Of a stretch of DNA of 50,710 nucleotides, positions 1 to 12,193 are shown in pieces. Source of the DNA: Hysterium pulicare CBS 123377 (taxonomy: Eukaryota; Ascomycota; Dothideomycetes; Hysteriales; Hysteriaceae). Position 1 is the first letter of the stretch, and each line of letters begins with the position of its first letter. The notes under the pieces are model-generated. The model made no database searches and was not told the DNA's origin. It worked only from the letters and a program-made list of their open reading frames with translations. Location: assembly GCA_000467715.1 (NCBI GenBank), contig AJFK01000790.1, positions 1 through 50,710 on the forward strand. Direction: 5' to 3'. The translations under genes were made by a program, and so were the position numbers.

Positions 1-2436
1 GAAGATGATGATCCGCCATCCCGAAGAGTCAGAACCATTACCACACTTAAGCTCAGGGTGTGGCGAGACGCTTGTTCCTTTCCCAGACCAGACGAGGAGC
101 ATAGTTCTGGTTGAGCTTAGGGTTGAGGTAAGGAAGGATGATCCGCCAGCCGGAAGAGTCAGGGCCATGTCGTTCAGTAATCCACGATCCTGATGTGATC
201 GGCTCCGCAGCATGTCGCCCATATGGACGTGGGTAGCCAGAGGCCTATCCAAAGTAGTGAGCATTAGGATAACCCTTCAGATCAGGCTTTCAACATACCA
301 TTATATTATACTGTTCCTGGATTGAGGAATCAGAAAGCAGCTTACTGAACGCTCTCTCACGACGGCGAACTGGATTTCACCAGCTGTCCACAGCTCAATG
401 CAGCCATGCAGCAGGCCAACTCCGTTGTTGACCACATCAGACCGAGCATCCTAGAAAATGCAGCCTGTTGTATGCATCGGAGCGGGAGAGGATGAAGAGA
501 AGATAATGAAGAGGTTATTGGGAGTGGTTTTATGTCGTTGAAGGTGGCCAGTTGCCATGACAGGGCGGTGGCCTTCGGAGACTGCACTTTGGCGTGACAG
601 CCATTTCGGCCGTTGCAAAGGGAGACAAAGGGCGGGATGGAGATGAAGATGGGCTAGCGAGAAGCTGATGAGAAGAGGAGGTCAGGAGGATGAGGTGGTT
701 GACGTGATTGACGTGGACAAGTGTCGAGGGAGGAAGAAGAAAGGGCGGGCACGCAGCAGGAGAGAAGGTGACGTTGATGTCAACAAGAAGATTGAAATTT
801 CACGACGGCACGCGGCCACGACAGCAACATCACGACTCTTGACCGCCAGCAGCTCTTGCCAATGCATTTGCATTGCTACATATGGACTACAACATCACGA
901 GAGAATGAAAACATGGCTACTTCCTGGAGCAGCGGTCGAGGGAGAGGGCTGTCCGCTTGCTCTTCCGCCACCATTGCACCCTCGAGACGCCAGAGGAAGG
1001 AAAGCAAAGCTGCAATTACCTTCTTCAACGATTCATTAAGGCTTTGAATCTATGCATAGTCTACCGAGGAATAGAGAAGCATATTCGATATGCCAGGGGA
1101 TGAAATGAGTATGTTGAGGTTGCAGTGGTACCTCTCGCCCCTTCACAACTATTCAATAAGGGGTGACAGCCCTGGCAGCGAACGCTTCCCGGGTTGTTCA
1201 CAGCCGAAGGGCAACCAAAGAGCCTGCCGCGTCTTCTCGGCAGGCTTGTTGATCCTACACCGCACAGCCGCGTCACAATCAACCCACTACAACCTGCTAA
1301 GACTTTGGAGTCATCTACCTCTCATATCTCGATATGGAGGACTGACCAATTGACAAGCAGAGCCGTGTTGCGCGCGGAACGCTTCTGGAAGCTGACCATT
1401 CTCCGTAGATGCCTCCGGCCGTTTCCCCCCCGAGTCACGAATACGAAATGCGAGACCGCATGATGCTCGCAACCTTGGAAATGACTTGAAGCAGTCTTGC
1501 ATTGGCTACTGCAACCCTCGCAGCAATGGTATCGCATGAGCAGATACAGATGGTTCCGTACCTAGATAGGCGCGTTCATTCGCTATCCCAGCGGCGAAAC
1601 AAAGTGCCTACCTCGCAGCTCGTCTTACTGAGTAATCATGGCCAAAATCCTTATTTCAAGACTGAGGGTCTACATAGGAACAGAGAACTATGACAAAGCA
1701 GCCACAGGATTCCCGCACTTTAACTCGTACCACGCGTCCACATACCCTGCCCTACGATGACTCCATCTTCTGATGTTACCTGAAAAGGAAATGCGTACCT
1801 TAGCTTACCTGTGATCCTTCTCCTACAAGAAACGAGATATGCTAATGCAAGTCTGAGAAGGCAGAACTGCGCCCTGCATAGCCGATTGCATGCCTTACGG
1901 TGTGGGATGATAATTCTCGAGGCGTGTTGTTGAGGTACTTACGCGGACATATAAGTTGCCTAAGACCAGGCGACAAGGCCGCATCAGCACCACCACGACG
2001 ATCCTACTCCAATCTGATAACAATAACTTACTATCACACTGATCTTTGAAATTCGACCTTCCTAATTCAACACATACTACCACTTCACGGCAAGTTCATT
2101 CGTACCCGTCTTTCATCATCTTTCTGGAAACCTCCAGCAAAATACTGCAGAAGGCTACGACGATATCTACGTACCACACCAACAACTTCTCGAGGATATC
2201 AATACAAAAGGCGAGCCTGAATCCATCTAAGGCATATCAAACAGCCTTTCGAGAAACTCGGGCATCAAATCCCGAGCAAACACTCTTGACGCATCTGAGA
2301 ATATATATCCCCGAGCCTATTTCCTCTGAGACTTGAGTTTTCGATTCTATTATCGTTCCAGACATAGTCGTTTCATATATTTCAATCGATTCTACAGTCT
2401 CAAAGCCTCCAGAAGTACCCAAACTCAACATCCACC
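1..2436. other. Left-edge region with no convincing gene
   Basis: About 2.4 kb with only short, overlapping frames on both strands. None shows a recognisable domain, a good start context or frame continuity across plausible introns. It contains an imperfect 32-bp direct repeat (7-38 and 137-168). The last few hundred bases, CT-rich and leading into a good start context at 2437, probably hold the promoter and 5' untranslated leader of the next gene. A small non-coding RNA or fast-evolving gene cannot be excluded by eye. Confidence 0.5.
7..168. repeat. Imperfect 32-bp direct repeat, two copies 130 bp apart
   Basis: Bases 7-38 and 137-168 match at 28 of 32 positions by eye, both starting GATGATCCGCCA and sharing the core GAAGAGTCAG. 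There is no coding context. It may be a remnant of a larger repeat that extends past the left edge of the window. Confidence 0.6.
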
Positions 2437-2958
2437 ATGCCTGGAGGCTTCGCAGGTCTCCCACGAGATCCCACAACCAACCAACCCGTCGGTCTCGCTC
2501 GCTCCTTCCTCTCAAAGCCACAAGAGCAACCACAAGAGCAGCCACAAGAGCAGCCAAAAGCTTCGTCTTCGGATCCCCAAGCACAAACAAACATGGAGGC
2601 AGAAGCATCAAGGCCATCACTCGAGACCCTAGATTCAGTGGCACAGCAGAAGCATAGGTATCCTTTTAGCCCCGCCCACAGCAGAAGCCGCTAGACAATA
2701 CATACTGACGACGCCCTCAACATACACAGAGCACCCTCAAAGTCTCCCTTCAAATCAGCCATGGAGAAAGCAAAGCGCAAATTCTCCTCCTCCATCTCCT
2801 CCGGTAAGGACAAGGACGTGCTTGCCGGATCGGAGGAAGAGTATGCACTAATGAAAGAACAGGAAAGTGAGAAGGAGAGGAAGAAGAAGGAGTATGAGCG
2901 CTTGGGTTTGGGAAACAAGGTCAAGTTTGGACAAGGAGGCTGGCAGATGGGGAACTAG
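2437..2958 (+). CDS. Small Gln/Lys-rich hypothetical protein, two exons
   Basis: I do not recognise this gene. Exon 1 is 2437-2657 and exon 2 is 2730-2958, joined by a 72-nt GT/AG intron. The splice keeps frame exactly and places the internal ATG at 2761 in the same frame. The product is 149 residues. The start has a good fungal context (CCACC before ATG). Visible features are a Gly/Pro-rich start, a short PQEQ tandem repeat near residues 28-40 (12-bp DNA repeats), and a strongly charged Lys/Glu helix-forming stretch near the C terminus followed by a Gly-rich end. There is no signal peptide or membrane segment, so it is probably a soluble protein with much disorder. It could be a small conserved fungal protein; no function is proposed. 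The frame-preserving intron is the main evidence that it is real. Confidence 0.6.
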
Positions 2959-3670
2959 CTTGATCTGGGGGGCAGGGGAGGAGGCTTCTTTCATTATGGG
3001 TGGTGGGGAGCTTAGAGTAATGGTGATGAGAAGTCGCAAATGTGATGGCCGGGTGCGTTGAATGGGGTGCGTTGAGAGTGATTACTCTCCACCAGATTGA
3101 TCTACTGCGGTCTTTACAGCGATGATGAATGATATTCCCTTTTTCCAAACACACATCCCACGTCACTGAGACTATCTCGGTCGTCCTCAACTCGACTGCA
3201 ACTCACCCGACACCTCCACAACAACATGCACCAATCCAAGATACGCCGCCTCTACTGCCAACTCACCATCGCACACCATAACCCGGCCGCTCCCAAACAG
3301 CCTGATGCCAAACGTACCGATGAGACGCGCGCCAAGACATCGTCCCCAACTCCCAGACCGCCCCTTTTCTATATCTCCCCGCCTCTTTACACAGCGAACA
3401 GGGGTCCGATCTGGCGGTGGAGCGGGAGAACAGGCGGAGAAGGCTCTCAAAAGACCGTCTTATCCAGATCCCAGGAACCTGGTTGTGAGGGCAAGTGCAT
3501 TATGCGATGGGGTTCTATTTTTTCCGCGGGATACTGTACTTGGTAGATCGAGGCCTGCCTCCGTGAATTCAAGCGGGAGGAGTAGCCAGTTGAAGCTCAC
3601 TCCTTCCGTTGAAGTCGGACCTACAGTAGTATCTCGTCTAGAACTCTCGTTGCAAGGGGGAACGAATGGA
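2659..3670. other. Spacer after the small Q/K-rich gene, with unconvincing frames
   Basis: Between the end of the small gene (2958) and the coiled-coil locus (3671) lie overlapping frames on both strands, for example 3226-3546 and 3305-3679 on plus and 3187-3450 on minus. They are Arg/Pro/Ser-rich and overlap one another. No domain, signal or splice pattern favours one, so I do not call a gene. The first 300 bases of the listed range belong to the preceding gene. Confidence 0.3.
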
Positions 3671-4891
3671 TTACGATGAAGGGAATATTCGCCCGATATT
3701 GGATGTCATGGTTGTCCATATCCCTGCTATCCATGGTCGGAATCTCCTGTGCCAGCAAGCACATCTCAAGGCCGACAACTCCTCGACCCGCAAGTTCAGC
3801 GCCGAGATCTTGTTTATGGCGGCGTTGAAGTCTTGTTCGGAGCGTTCTAACGCGTTCGAGGCCCTGGAAGCACGCTCCTGCCCTGTCGAGATATCCGCTT
3901 TCTGCTGAACGCAAGTCGCGTGCAGTGCAGTGTTTTCCGTCTTCAGACCCTCTACGGATGTGAGGAGTCCTTCGTTCGCAGATCTTATTGCATCTCGGTC
4001 GAATTGGACTTGCTCCTTTTCGGCATTCGCATTCAGAAGCTGCATGGTGAGCAGATTGTTTCCTTCGTTCTGGGCTGCATTGTCGTTTCGCAACTTGTTC
4101 ACCTCTTTCTCGACCGCTGTTGCGTATTCTAGTTCACTTTCTTTACGCTTGAGCTGCATCGAGAGCACAGTGTTTCGTTTTCTGAGCTCCTTGTTTTCGT
4201 TCTGCGCTATGTTGAGAGCAGCCAGCTGCTGAACGACGGTTCTTTGCGAACGTAGACACTCTTCTTCAAGACCCTGATATCTCGCTCCGGCTTCATATAA
4301 TCTAGCTCTCAGCTGCTTCAACTCCTTCTTCGTTTCCGCAAGCTGGTTCGACAACTTGGCCTCTTCACCGTCACTCTCCTTCAGCAATCCTCGCAACGCT
4401 CCTTTCTGCTGCTGCAACTATTTGATCTGGACTTGGCACTGTAAGTCTCGGCACACAAGTCCGAACCCTGATCGAGTATAGGCTTGCAGTAGCTCTTTGT
4501 CATGCTTGCGCAGCCCTGCGACTGCCCCAAGCATATCTTCCCACTTCATTGTCAACTCGTTGGTTTGATCTTGATGGTACGTCAAACACAGACTGTATCG
4601 AGCAAGCGTTTACTTTAGGAATATCGGGACCACCTCTGGGCTCAATGTCGCCATGAAATCGATCGTTGTGCGGTACGAGGCAGCGTTCGGGTCGTGGACG
4701 AGAAGCGTGCACCTCGTACCTCTTGTCGTGCGGCCATGGCAGTATATTCGTTTTGATTCACTGCTATTGATTCCGAAGAACTCATTTGGTTCCCAGATGC
4801 GCCGAAAAGGGACTACCGCATGCGTAGGCGCCATTGCTATAATAGTAGATCCGCAAGTTGCCGGGTCGAGTCTAATTGTTAGAAAGGCCAA
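3671..4891 (-). pseudogene. Coiled-coil protein locus, frame interrupted (possible pseudogene or multi-exon gene)
   Basis: Two coding-like blocks lie on the minus strand. The 5' block starts with ATG at 4891 and encodes about 92 residues with a Cys motif of the form CHGRTTRGTRC, loosely like the N-terminal knuckle of fungal GIY-YIG/T5orf172 proteins; it runs into a stop at a possible GTAAAC donor (4613). The 3' block (from about 4549 to 3671) is a long heptad-rich coiled coil. A TAG at about 4420-4418 sits in frame between residues that would otherwise continue the coil; CAG to TAG would explain it. The last 45 codons look non-coiled, and the +1 frame there reads more naturally, suggesting a further break. 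I found no intron that removes the TAG with normal size. It is either a decayed gene or a badly resolved multi-exon gene. No function is proposed. Confidence 0.4.
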
Positions 4892-5528
4892 CGGTATGTA
4901 TTCTTACCTTTATTTGCGAGGTCCTCATGATTTATATTTTCACAAGTTGACTGTGCCGCCTCGGCGCTTCCATGAGCAGCGTACACAGACGTGTTGAAGA
5001 AGTCTCAAATGGGGATTGTTGCGGCACTTCTGCAACACGAGACGCATCCATCAGCCATCCGCAGCGGTAAAGTTTGTAAGTCACCTTTTTCAACGAACAG
5101 CAACATGGGAAAAGCTTCGAAACAGTTCAAACATTTCTGGCATCGATGCTGTTTATTTTTACACCCTTGTGTAACGGAAATGTGTGGCGGTGTGGTATTG
5201 CGATATTATCTTGTTGTCGAAATGCTAGTTTGCAGTAGCCCTCCTAGGTGATGTCAATAGTCTTTGAAGGTAAGGAACACTCACGCACTTTGTAAAATCA
5301 AAGGTGGAAGTATACTTAATATTACATTATCAAGCGAGGCATATATTTGCCCACGATAGCTATTCCGCGCTATAGAGTCCATTAAGCCCACCATCCAGTT
5401 CATGCAACCAGTTCCATAACCCATTATCCATATAAACGCCACCCAATGCCCCTGATTTTCGTGTCGCCGGGAGAGTATTCCATGATTTTTGTCATATGCT
5501 CGTGCCTCATCTTGCTCGGCGCTCCACT
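4892..5528. other. Spacer between coiled-coil locus and GPI-protein gene
   Basis: 637 bases, with an AT-rich stretch around 5280-5440. It probably contains the promoter of the leftward gene (start 4891) and the 3' end of the GPI-protein transcript. No coding frame is supported. Confidence 0.5.
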
Positions 5529-6194
5529 CTACAGGATGACCGCTACCAAGCCCGCGAGTCCTGCCATAAAAGCCCCCGCTTTCAGAGTACTCGCCGCACC
5601 CGTCTGCGCAGCACTAGGCGCACTAGTCATAGAAGGCACCGTCGCATTCCCCGTCCCTACAACTGTCGTCACCCCCGTCGCGGCCGTTGATCTCGCCGTT
5701 ATTAAAGTAACACCCGATACAGTCGTCGACGATGCTGCTGCTGTGGAATTCCCCGATACTTGTGCGGCGGAAGTAGAGTTGCATCGAATAGAACCCTCGT
5801 CGACGGGGTTCGTGGCGATGAGGGCGGGGGATGTGGAGTTGAAGACGGCGCTGCCGATGATGGTGCCGTCTGCGTCGCGGTAGGCGAGGCAGGAGATTGA
5901 GGTCAGGTCGGCGCCGGAGGCGGAGAGGAGCTTGAGACCGCAGACTTGGGACACTGGAGGGTTTGGTTAGTATGTTGTAAGACGTATGCGGGATGTTCGG
6001 GGTTGGCATTGGAGAGGGTTTATGAGAATTGGTAGCTTACCTCCCTGTTGGAGCTCATTGAGGGTGATTGTGAAGGTCTCGAGCTCGACTGATTGGATAC
6101 ATTGTGTTGTTTGCAGTGTGACTGTTGCGGCGTTTGTAGTAGAGAGAAGAGAGAGGAGTGCAGTAAGAAGCGTGGTGGTGCTGAAGGTCTTCAT
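5529..6194 (-). CDS. Small secreted, probably GPI-anchored cell-surface protein
   Basis: Exon 1 is 6194-6041 and exon 2 is 5953-5529. They are joined by an 87-nt intron with a GTAAGC donor and a CTAAC branch site just upstream of the CAG acceptor. The product is 192 residues. The start at 6194 is preferred over the upstream in-frame ATG (6236) because it places a clean signal peptide at the N terminus: a short Lys/Thr start, a Leu/Ala core (LLTALLSLLS) and a likely cleavage after NAA. The mature part has about four cysteines and NST sequons, then a Ser/Thr/Ala-rich stalk. The end is a hydrophobic tail (AGAFMAGLAGLVAVIL) directly after small residues, as expected for a GPI attachment signal. 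Such proteins sit on the plasma membrane or are transferred to the cell wall. The specific role is unknown. Confidence 0.8.
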
Positions 6195-6886
6195 AGTGAG
6201 GCTTGGTGGTGAGGAATGACGGAGGGATTTTTCCAAAGCAAAGAAGCAAACAAAGAGTAAGCTGGGCTATGCAACAAGAGTCTGAAGCTTGAGGAGTGAC
6301 AGTGGTTTCTGATTCTTGTAGAAGGACTAGAAGGTCAAAGGCCGTGAAAATGGCTAGGTAGAGTGGTGGAAGAGCAGAAAGTATTTAAAGAATGCGAAGA
6401 TTAGGCCGGCACGCAAGAAAGCCCTGCGTAAGTGCCCGTTACCGTTTGTGCTACATCATAGCTTCAGGAACCCGGCCAGTGGGAATGGAGAGCCTGGTGC
6501 CGAATGACGTGTGGCAGGGAAAGAAGAAGTTGCACCCCAGACCCCAACCACCCCAGCACGCCCCCAGCCTCGCACGTGTCACCATGCTCCATCTGGTCAC
6601 CCAATCACCTCGAACAAGCCCCTTTGCGCTTGCATTGCGACCAAGCATCACCCCAGAGATATGTTTCAGGCCATGGATGCTTCCGTCCTGCACAAGCAAC
6701 ACTTTGGCCAGCTTCCAAGCCTGCTTGGGCCGCAGTTCTTGGTGCTGGACGTGGCCGGAGATAAAAATAGTATGTTGAAGCAGAGGAAGCGACATTCATT
6801 CATTTCCAAATGGTATATACCGATCCAGGATACCTATGCAAGTAGCTCTACATTATCCACAAATAATAATATTCCCGCCCTCTCGA
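6195..6886. other. Spacer between Pex6 and GPI-protein genes
   Basis: 692 bases upstream of the GPI-protein start and downstream of the Pex6 stop, both on the minus strand. Several frames cross it in both directions, but they overlap, lack motifs and are Pro/Ser-rich by composition only. It is probably the promoter of the GPI-protein gene plus the Pex6 3' untranslated region. Confidence 0.5.
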
Positions 6887-9800
6887 TCAAGAATACAGCT
6901 CTTCATCATCTCCGGCTGCATCGCCAAACCCGCCTTCTGCAATATCGACACTATTCTTGCCCCTTGCAGTCCTTTTGGCCTTGCCCTTCCCTTTCCCTGC
7001 ATCGACAGATCCGTTGAGATCCAGATGCTCTGTTCGAATGACATAGTCGTCTTCACTATCGTCGTCGTTTCCGGAACCTCCGTCCATCTGATTCATGTCC
7101 ATACTATCTCCGCTTGCAGCTTTCCCTTTGCCCTTTCCTTTTCCAGCAACGCTGGCATAACTCGCTGCCTGAGTCGATTGCGCTTGGCTTGAGGTCTTCT
7201 GCTCCTCCTTCTTTCCAGCGCCCTCGAATGCCTTCCTCACTCTCTCATAATGTCTCAGCTCGTCCACGCTCACGCTGGGTACAAGCTCTTTGTTAGCGTT
7301 GACGAAGTCATCCTCTGTAACCATGACTGCCAAATCTTCTTCCTCTGCCAAATGATCAAAGAAGTATGCAATGGAAATGGACGGGCGAGAAGCATTGTAG
7401 GCTTTGACCTTTTCGTCTACAGCACGAGCTTGACGCGTGATGGCCTTCAACATAGCATCGGAGCAGAGAGCGTACATGTCTGCACCGGTGTAGGTGAAAG
7501 GGAGGGCCGCGGCGATCCGTTGAAGGGACAAGCTCGAATGAAGTGTGAATCTAAAATCAAATGTCAGCCAACGCATTCAATTGCAAAAATCCCTAAGTGC
7601 CGACCTACTTTCTGGTCAAAGCCTCCAAAATCGTCAATTGCTTCTCATGCGTATCCGAAACGCCCAGATATAGCATCTTGTCAAATCGGCCAGGTCTCAA
7701 CAGAGCTTGATCTAGCAAATCGGGACGATTCGTAGCGCCGATCACGAAGACTCCACCGCCGCCTCCGCCACCGTCGCTCATACCATCCAGCTCAGCAAGC
7801 AATTGGCTGACGATACGGTCCATGACGCCACCACTATCGCCTTGATTACCACGCTTCGGAGCAACAGAGTCCAATTCATCGAAGAAGACAACGCAAGGAC
7901 GAGCATCTCGGGCTCTCTGGAAAACACGCCTGACATTGGCTTCTGATTCACCAATATACATGTTAAGCAGTTCTGGACCTTTCACACTGAAGAAGTTGAG
8001 TGAGAATTCGGTAGCAATGGCTTTGGCCAGCAGGGTCTTTCCAGTTCCTGGAGGTCCGTAGAAGAGGATGCCACTGCGTTTCTTCATACCCTTTGCAAAC
8101 AGCTCCGGCCGTGCGAGTGGTAGTTGAATAGTCTCCATAACAGCATCTTTGACATGCGTGAGACCACCAACATCGGACCAGCTGACATTGGGAATTTTAG
8201 GAGCCCCAATGGAATCGGCAAAGTTCTTACGAGCAGCTTCAACTGCAGCATCAAGATCTGTTTTAGTTAGGCTACTACTGAAATGCCCGCCTGCGAGTTC
8301 GATGTCTCGAATCGTTACGTGGTCGAGTGATGATGACGATTTTGTCGCCGATAAGGCAAGAGATTCAAGGCGATTCCGTTTCACCACCACGGCACGATCA
8401 ACAACATCTACAAGGTCACCAGCTACCAGAGCGGCGGTTTTTACCGCAATGTTAGATAATTCAACCTCGGGCGAAAGTCGAATACCGGAGTCTTCGATTA
8501 TACCCCTCAGAATTCCTTCTCTTTCGCCCTCATCTGGCGCAGACATTTCCAACTCATGGGTGAAGAGCCCTCGAATACCTTCAGGGACTTTATCGACTTC
8601 AGTTGTTGTAGCTATTAAAATTCTTGATTCATCAAGTATCTCTTTCAAAGCTGTGGTAATGCGGTCCGCGTTCAGAGCCTCCACATGCTTAAGTAAAAGT
8701 GCTGTGTACTGTGCACCACAGGTAAGGGCTCGTTCCGCTCTGGCTTTGAGGAAGCCCTCAGTCTTGACATCACCACCGCCCGCACCGCCCTCCGTCAATA
8801 TGTCGAAGGCATCGATGGGAAAGGTGTGCAACCCTAGGTCCTCACAAGCTTGAATTGCTACAGTAGCTTTGCCGATCCCGCGTTGAGTTGATGTGATCAA
8901 TATTGCTAATGGCGGAAGGCCTAAATGAGTGGCCCTTGGACTTGTCGCGGCGGATAGGAGTTCTCGTAAGCGGCGGCGGAATGGTGAGATATAGGCCTTC
9001 GGCAGATCATTTATTCCGATGGCTCTTGACGACAAAGTTGAAGGTACTACAGGTCGACGTTTTGCACCTAGATAGTATTGCCATGCACTCGTTATGCTAG
9101 CAGGTACTTTGCCGTGTTCACTCCCCGCTTGGACCATTTTTGTACTGGCTGCGTCAACGGATACCACACCGCCCCAAATGTCCACATCTTCATTGTCGCG
9201 AGGTTCAGTGGGCGACACAGCCATGAGATTTCCGACTTTGAACCATGTGACCACTTTGAGGGCACGCTCTTCGTCATTAGAAGGCTCTTCAGATCCTCCG
9301 GTCTTGAGTTTTGTTAGGAGCTCATCGCTACCTTGGTCGTCCTCCACATTCGTTCCTTGAAAAACCGCTTTGCCAAGCGCTTCGTCAATCGCGATACCAA
9401 CTAGGTCGCCACTCTTTACTATTCGTCGTTTTTGCTCAAAGTACTCTTTCAGCGCGGCAAACAGACTAGGTTGCAGTAGCCGATCAGAAGATAATGGTGT
9501 GGCTAATTTGAGCAGGGTGACTTCTTTTGCTGGAGGGGGCAGAGATCCGCTAGTAATTCGAGGCTTTGAAAGGGAACCCCTGGGCAGATGGGAGGCTGGT
9601 GGGGCGGAAAGTGTGGCAATACGCAGATGTGTCGGACTTCCTAAATTTGAAAGCAGTATAGGGGACAGATAAACTTGAGGTGCCATGGTGGATGGCATCA
9701 TTCCTGAAAAGCTGGGCCTTCTATCGCTCATCTTCTTCACAGGATATCTAGGAATTTTTTTCGACATTATTTCTGGCAATCCATATATCTTAGCTGGACG

Positions 9801-11350
9801 CCATTCAACGTTGTCCTCGTTTTCAGCACCAAAGGCCCCAACTCCCCAAACCGCAAGCCCATGCTGTGATGGTTCAGGGGCAGCTTCTAACTTGACCCAG
9901 TCTCCTGAAAAGCAGCCAACCTTCACCAAAGTGCCAGTGTCAACGAAGATCCGAGCTTCCTCGTCGTCTTCGCTCCCTGGTTTCGGATGGACTAGCTCAT
10001 CGGGTAGTGGTTCAAGTAGACCTTGAGCTTTGAACACTTTCCCTTTAGAGGTGGATCCACGTGTGGTTGTGGCCGTAAAGCTCGAGAATACAGATCCAGG
10101 AGTCGCAATCCCATTCGTTTGGAATCCTCCGGGTCGAGGGGTTGCAGATGAAAAGGTGGAGAGAACACCAGACGTCTGTGGAAGCATGGGAGCACTCAGC
10201 GAGATGATGTCCTCTGAATCATCCGATAGATCGCCACCATCGGTCCCGGAGAATTCAGAATCTAAATTGTCTGCGGTTGAATGGCCGTGATCTTCACCGG
10301 GGGGAGTGGTATCATGTGAAGGCGCGCGTTCCTCTGCAGCAGAGTAAAACTGCTCATTCGATGTATCGTCACCATCTTCATCATGACTGCCGTTTGTAAG
10401 AAAATTTGGCTTCACCGCTGCAGGCAAAGTAGTGGACTTTGAATGACCGTGAGACTTGAGGACAACAATACGGGTGCTTGGTAAAATCAACCCCTGAGAG
10501 ACTGGTTCACACGCCGTGACCTTTGCTGGTGGAGGAGGAACATGTGTGATAGGGTGGGAAGGGAGCAGGAGTGGTAACAGATCTCCGGTATGAACGATTG
10601 TCGGTGATTTGAGAGCATTGCGCACTGCCTTCTTCCAACCGTGTTCTTGCGCATAGCTGTCCATAGTGTTCACTCCCTTGCCATTTGCCCCATTTGCTTT
10701 AGGAAATCTTTCTTTAGGCCCCTTCACGCTACCATTGGAGCGAACTGTCCCAAATCCTCCACCAAATTTGGCATGGACCTCGCCCAACTTCCTCAATGCG
10801 TCAGTGTCCAGACTGACATACACGGTATCCAATCCTAAGGGCATCACATCAAGCACACGTATCTCGATTGGTGTATCTCGTCTTGGGATCTTGTTCGGCG
10901 AAATTGCATTTAGGGCGTGAACGAAGGACTGCAGTGCCAACGACGCAGCGGGGACTTGGAGGGAGGAATGTGGTCGAGTGGTCGAAGAATCCGTCTTCAC
11001 AGGCGGGCGTACTGGGACAATAGTCCAACGAACATTCTGCGGCGCAGCGATAGAGCTGGGGAGCCATGGGGTAATCGCAACATGATGGACTCGAGAGTGT
11101 TCGGGAGCATCTCCGTCCACTTCGCAACCTTCTGTTAGCTGTCTTCTCGGTCTTTGGGCTGCTGGAAAATACCTGTAAGCTGGTCATACCCCGGGAAAAG
11201 GTCTGCAAAGAGGTCATCGGAGAGAATGCCAATTTCACCCTTCATTCGCTCGTCGAGTAAGAGTCGCGCAGAAATAGCAGCTCTATCAGCCCTCCTTCGC
11301 CGCCGCCTCCTTTTTCGAGGGTTGATTGGGCCATGATGAGCATCCGTCAT
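6887..11350 (-). CDS. PEX6: Peroxisomal biogenesis AAA+ ATPase Pex6 (peroxin-6)
   Basis: Pex6 pairs with Pex1 in the AAA ATPase that pulls the receptor Pex5 out of the peroxisomal membrane, so that matrix import can continue. Exons are 11350-11173, 11119-7609 and 7550-6887; introns are 53 and 58 nt. The product is 1450 residues. The start at 11350 gives a basic N terminus (run of Arg) followed by AISARLLLDE, which fits filamentous-fungal Pex6. The first AAA domain is degenerate (TSTQRGIGKAT where a P-loop would be), as is usual for Pex6. The second is intact: Walker A GPPGTGKT near residue 1080, Walker B VVFFDELDS, then GATNRPDLLD and RPGRFDK. The C-terminal tail is long, acidic and has KGKGKGK stretches. 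The first intron has alternative acceptors (11132, 11129); the one chosen leaves a proper CTAAC-to-AG distance and keeps frame. Confidence 0.95.
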
Positions 11351-12193
11351 GACCGATGAATGCAAAGGCTCAATTGAGCATGAGTGCAGAGTGTATGGGT
11401 CCTTGTGAGCATTCAAACGTCGAGGACGCGCTGAGAAGTCAACGCCAAGAAATGGAAAGTATGCCGAGGTCGAAGTTCGGTCACTTTACCGTGAACGACG
11501 TGCCGGTGTCACCGAGCCCTATAATTATGCTTGGTAAAGGGTTGGGAGGCGTTCAGAAGAAACAACGAAGACAAGCCGCTCACTTTTCTCGATGCACCTT
11601 CACATGCGAACGGGCAACGAGTGGAGAAAGGGACTGGACATTTAAAGGCCAAGCCCCGCTCCGCAATGCTTCGTCCCTGTCCTTGCAGCGAGTCGGCGAG
11701 TGTTCAATGTTCATCATTGCTACCGGCGCCCTTTGCTAAGCGTCGTTACTACCAGCCCACAACACCACCATGAAGTTCGTTCCTTCACTACTGACCCTCG
11801 CTAGATGGCGTCCCGGATCTGTCTGAGATGCCCGCCCTTCCCACTTGGCGATTCGCACGGATGATCGCCAAACCTGGCGCCTGTCGCTCCATTCCCTGAC
11901 ATCATGCCGCGCCACAAAGCATGTTTAGACTTGATTGATGGCTATCTCAACGATGGTGAACTACCATGCTAGATCAGCCACAATCCTGCCCTCTCTCGCC
12001 TCCAGCTTTTCATTTCCAGAGGTTTCGCACTCAGTCGTTACTAGGACCTTCGTCCCTTGCGTCTCATGATTGTGTCTCTTTTTCACAGCATTACTTACCC
12101 TCTTTCCACTGTTCTGAGGCCGAGTCCAATGCCATCCCGTATCTCGTACGCCCCACATTATTACCATCACGCTAGAGAAAAGAAAACACCAGA
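11351..12193. other. Divergent promoter region between Pex6 and the lipase gene
   Basis: 843 bases between two divergently transcribed starts (11350 minus, 12194 plus). The right half is CT-rich, typical of a fungal leader. Frames present (for example 11356-11739 on plus) have no motif and I reject them as genes. Confidence 0.5.

Noticed and set aside
3930-4232. 100-codon plus-strand frame opposite the coiled-coil locus
   Set aside because: Antisense of a heptad-rich frame; Ser/Phe-rich composition is the mirror of Glu/Lys codons.
5446-5883. 145-codon plus-strand frame with hydrophobic segments opposite the GPI protein
   Set aside because: Mirror of the Ala/Thr/Ser-rich exon; hydrophobicity is a by-product of the antisense reading.
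8149-8853. 234-codon plus-strand frame opposite Pex6
   Set aside because: It lies wholly within the coding region of Pex6 on the other strand, has Ser/Arg-rich mirror composition and no motif.
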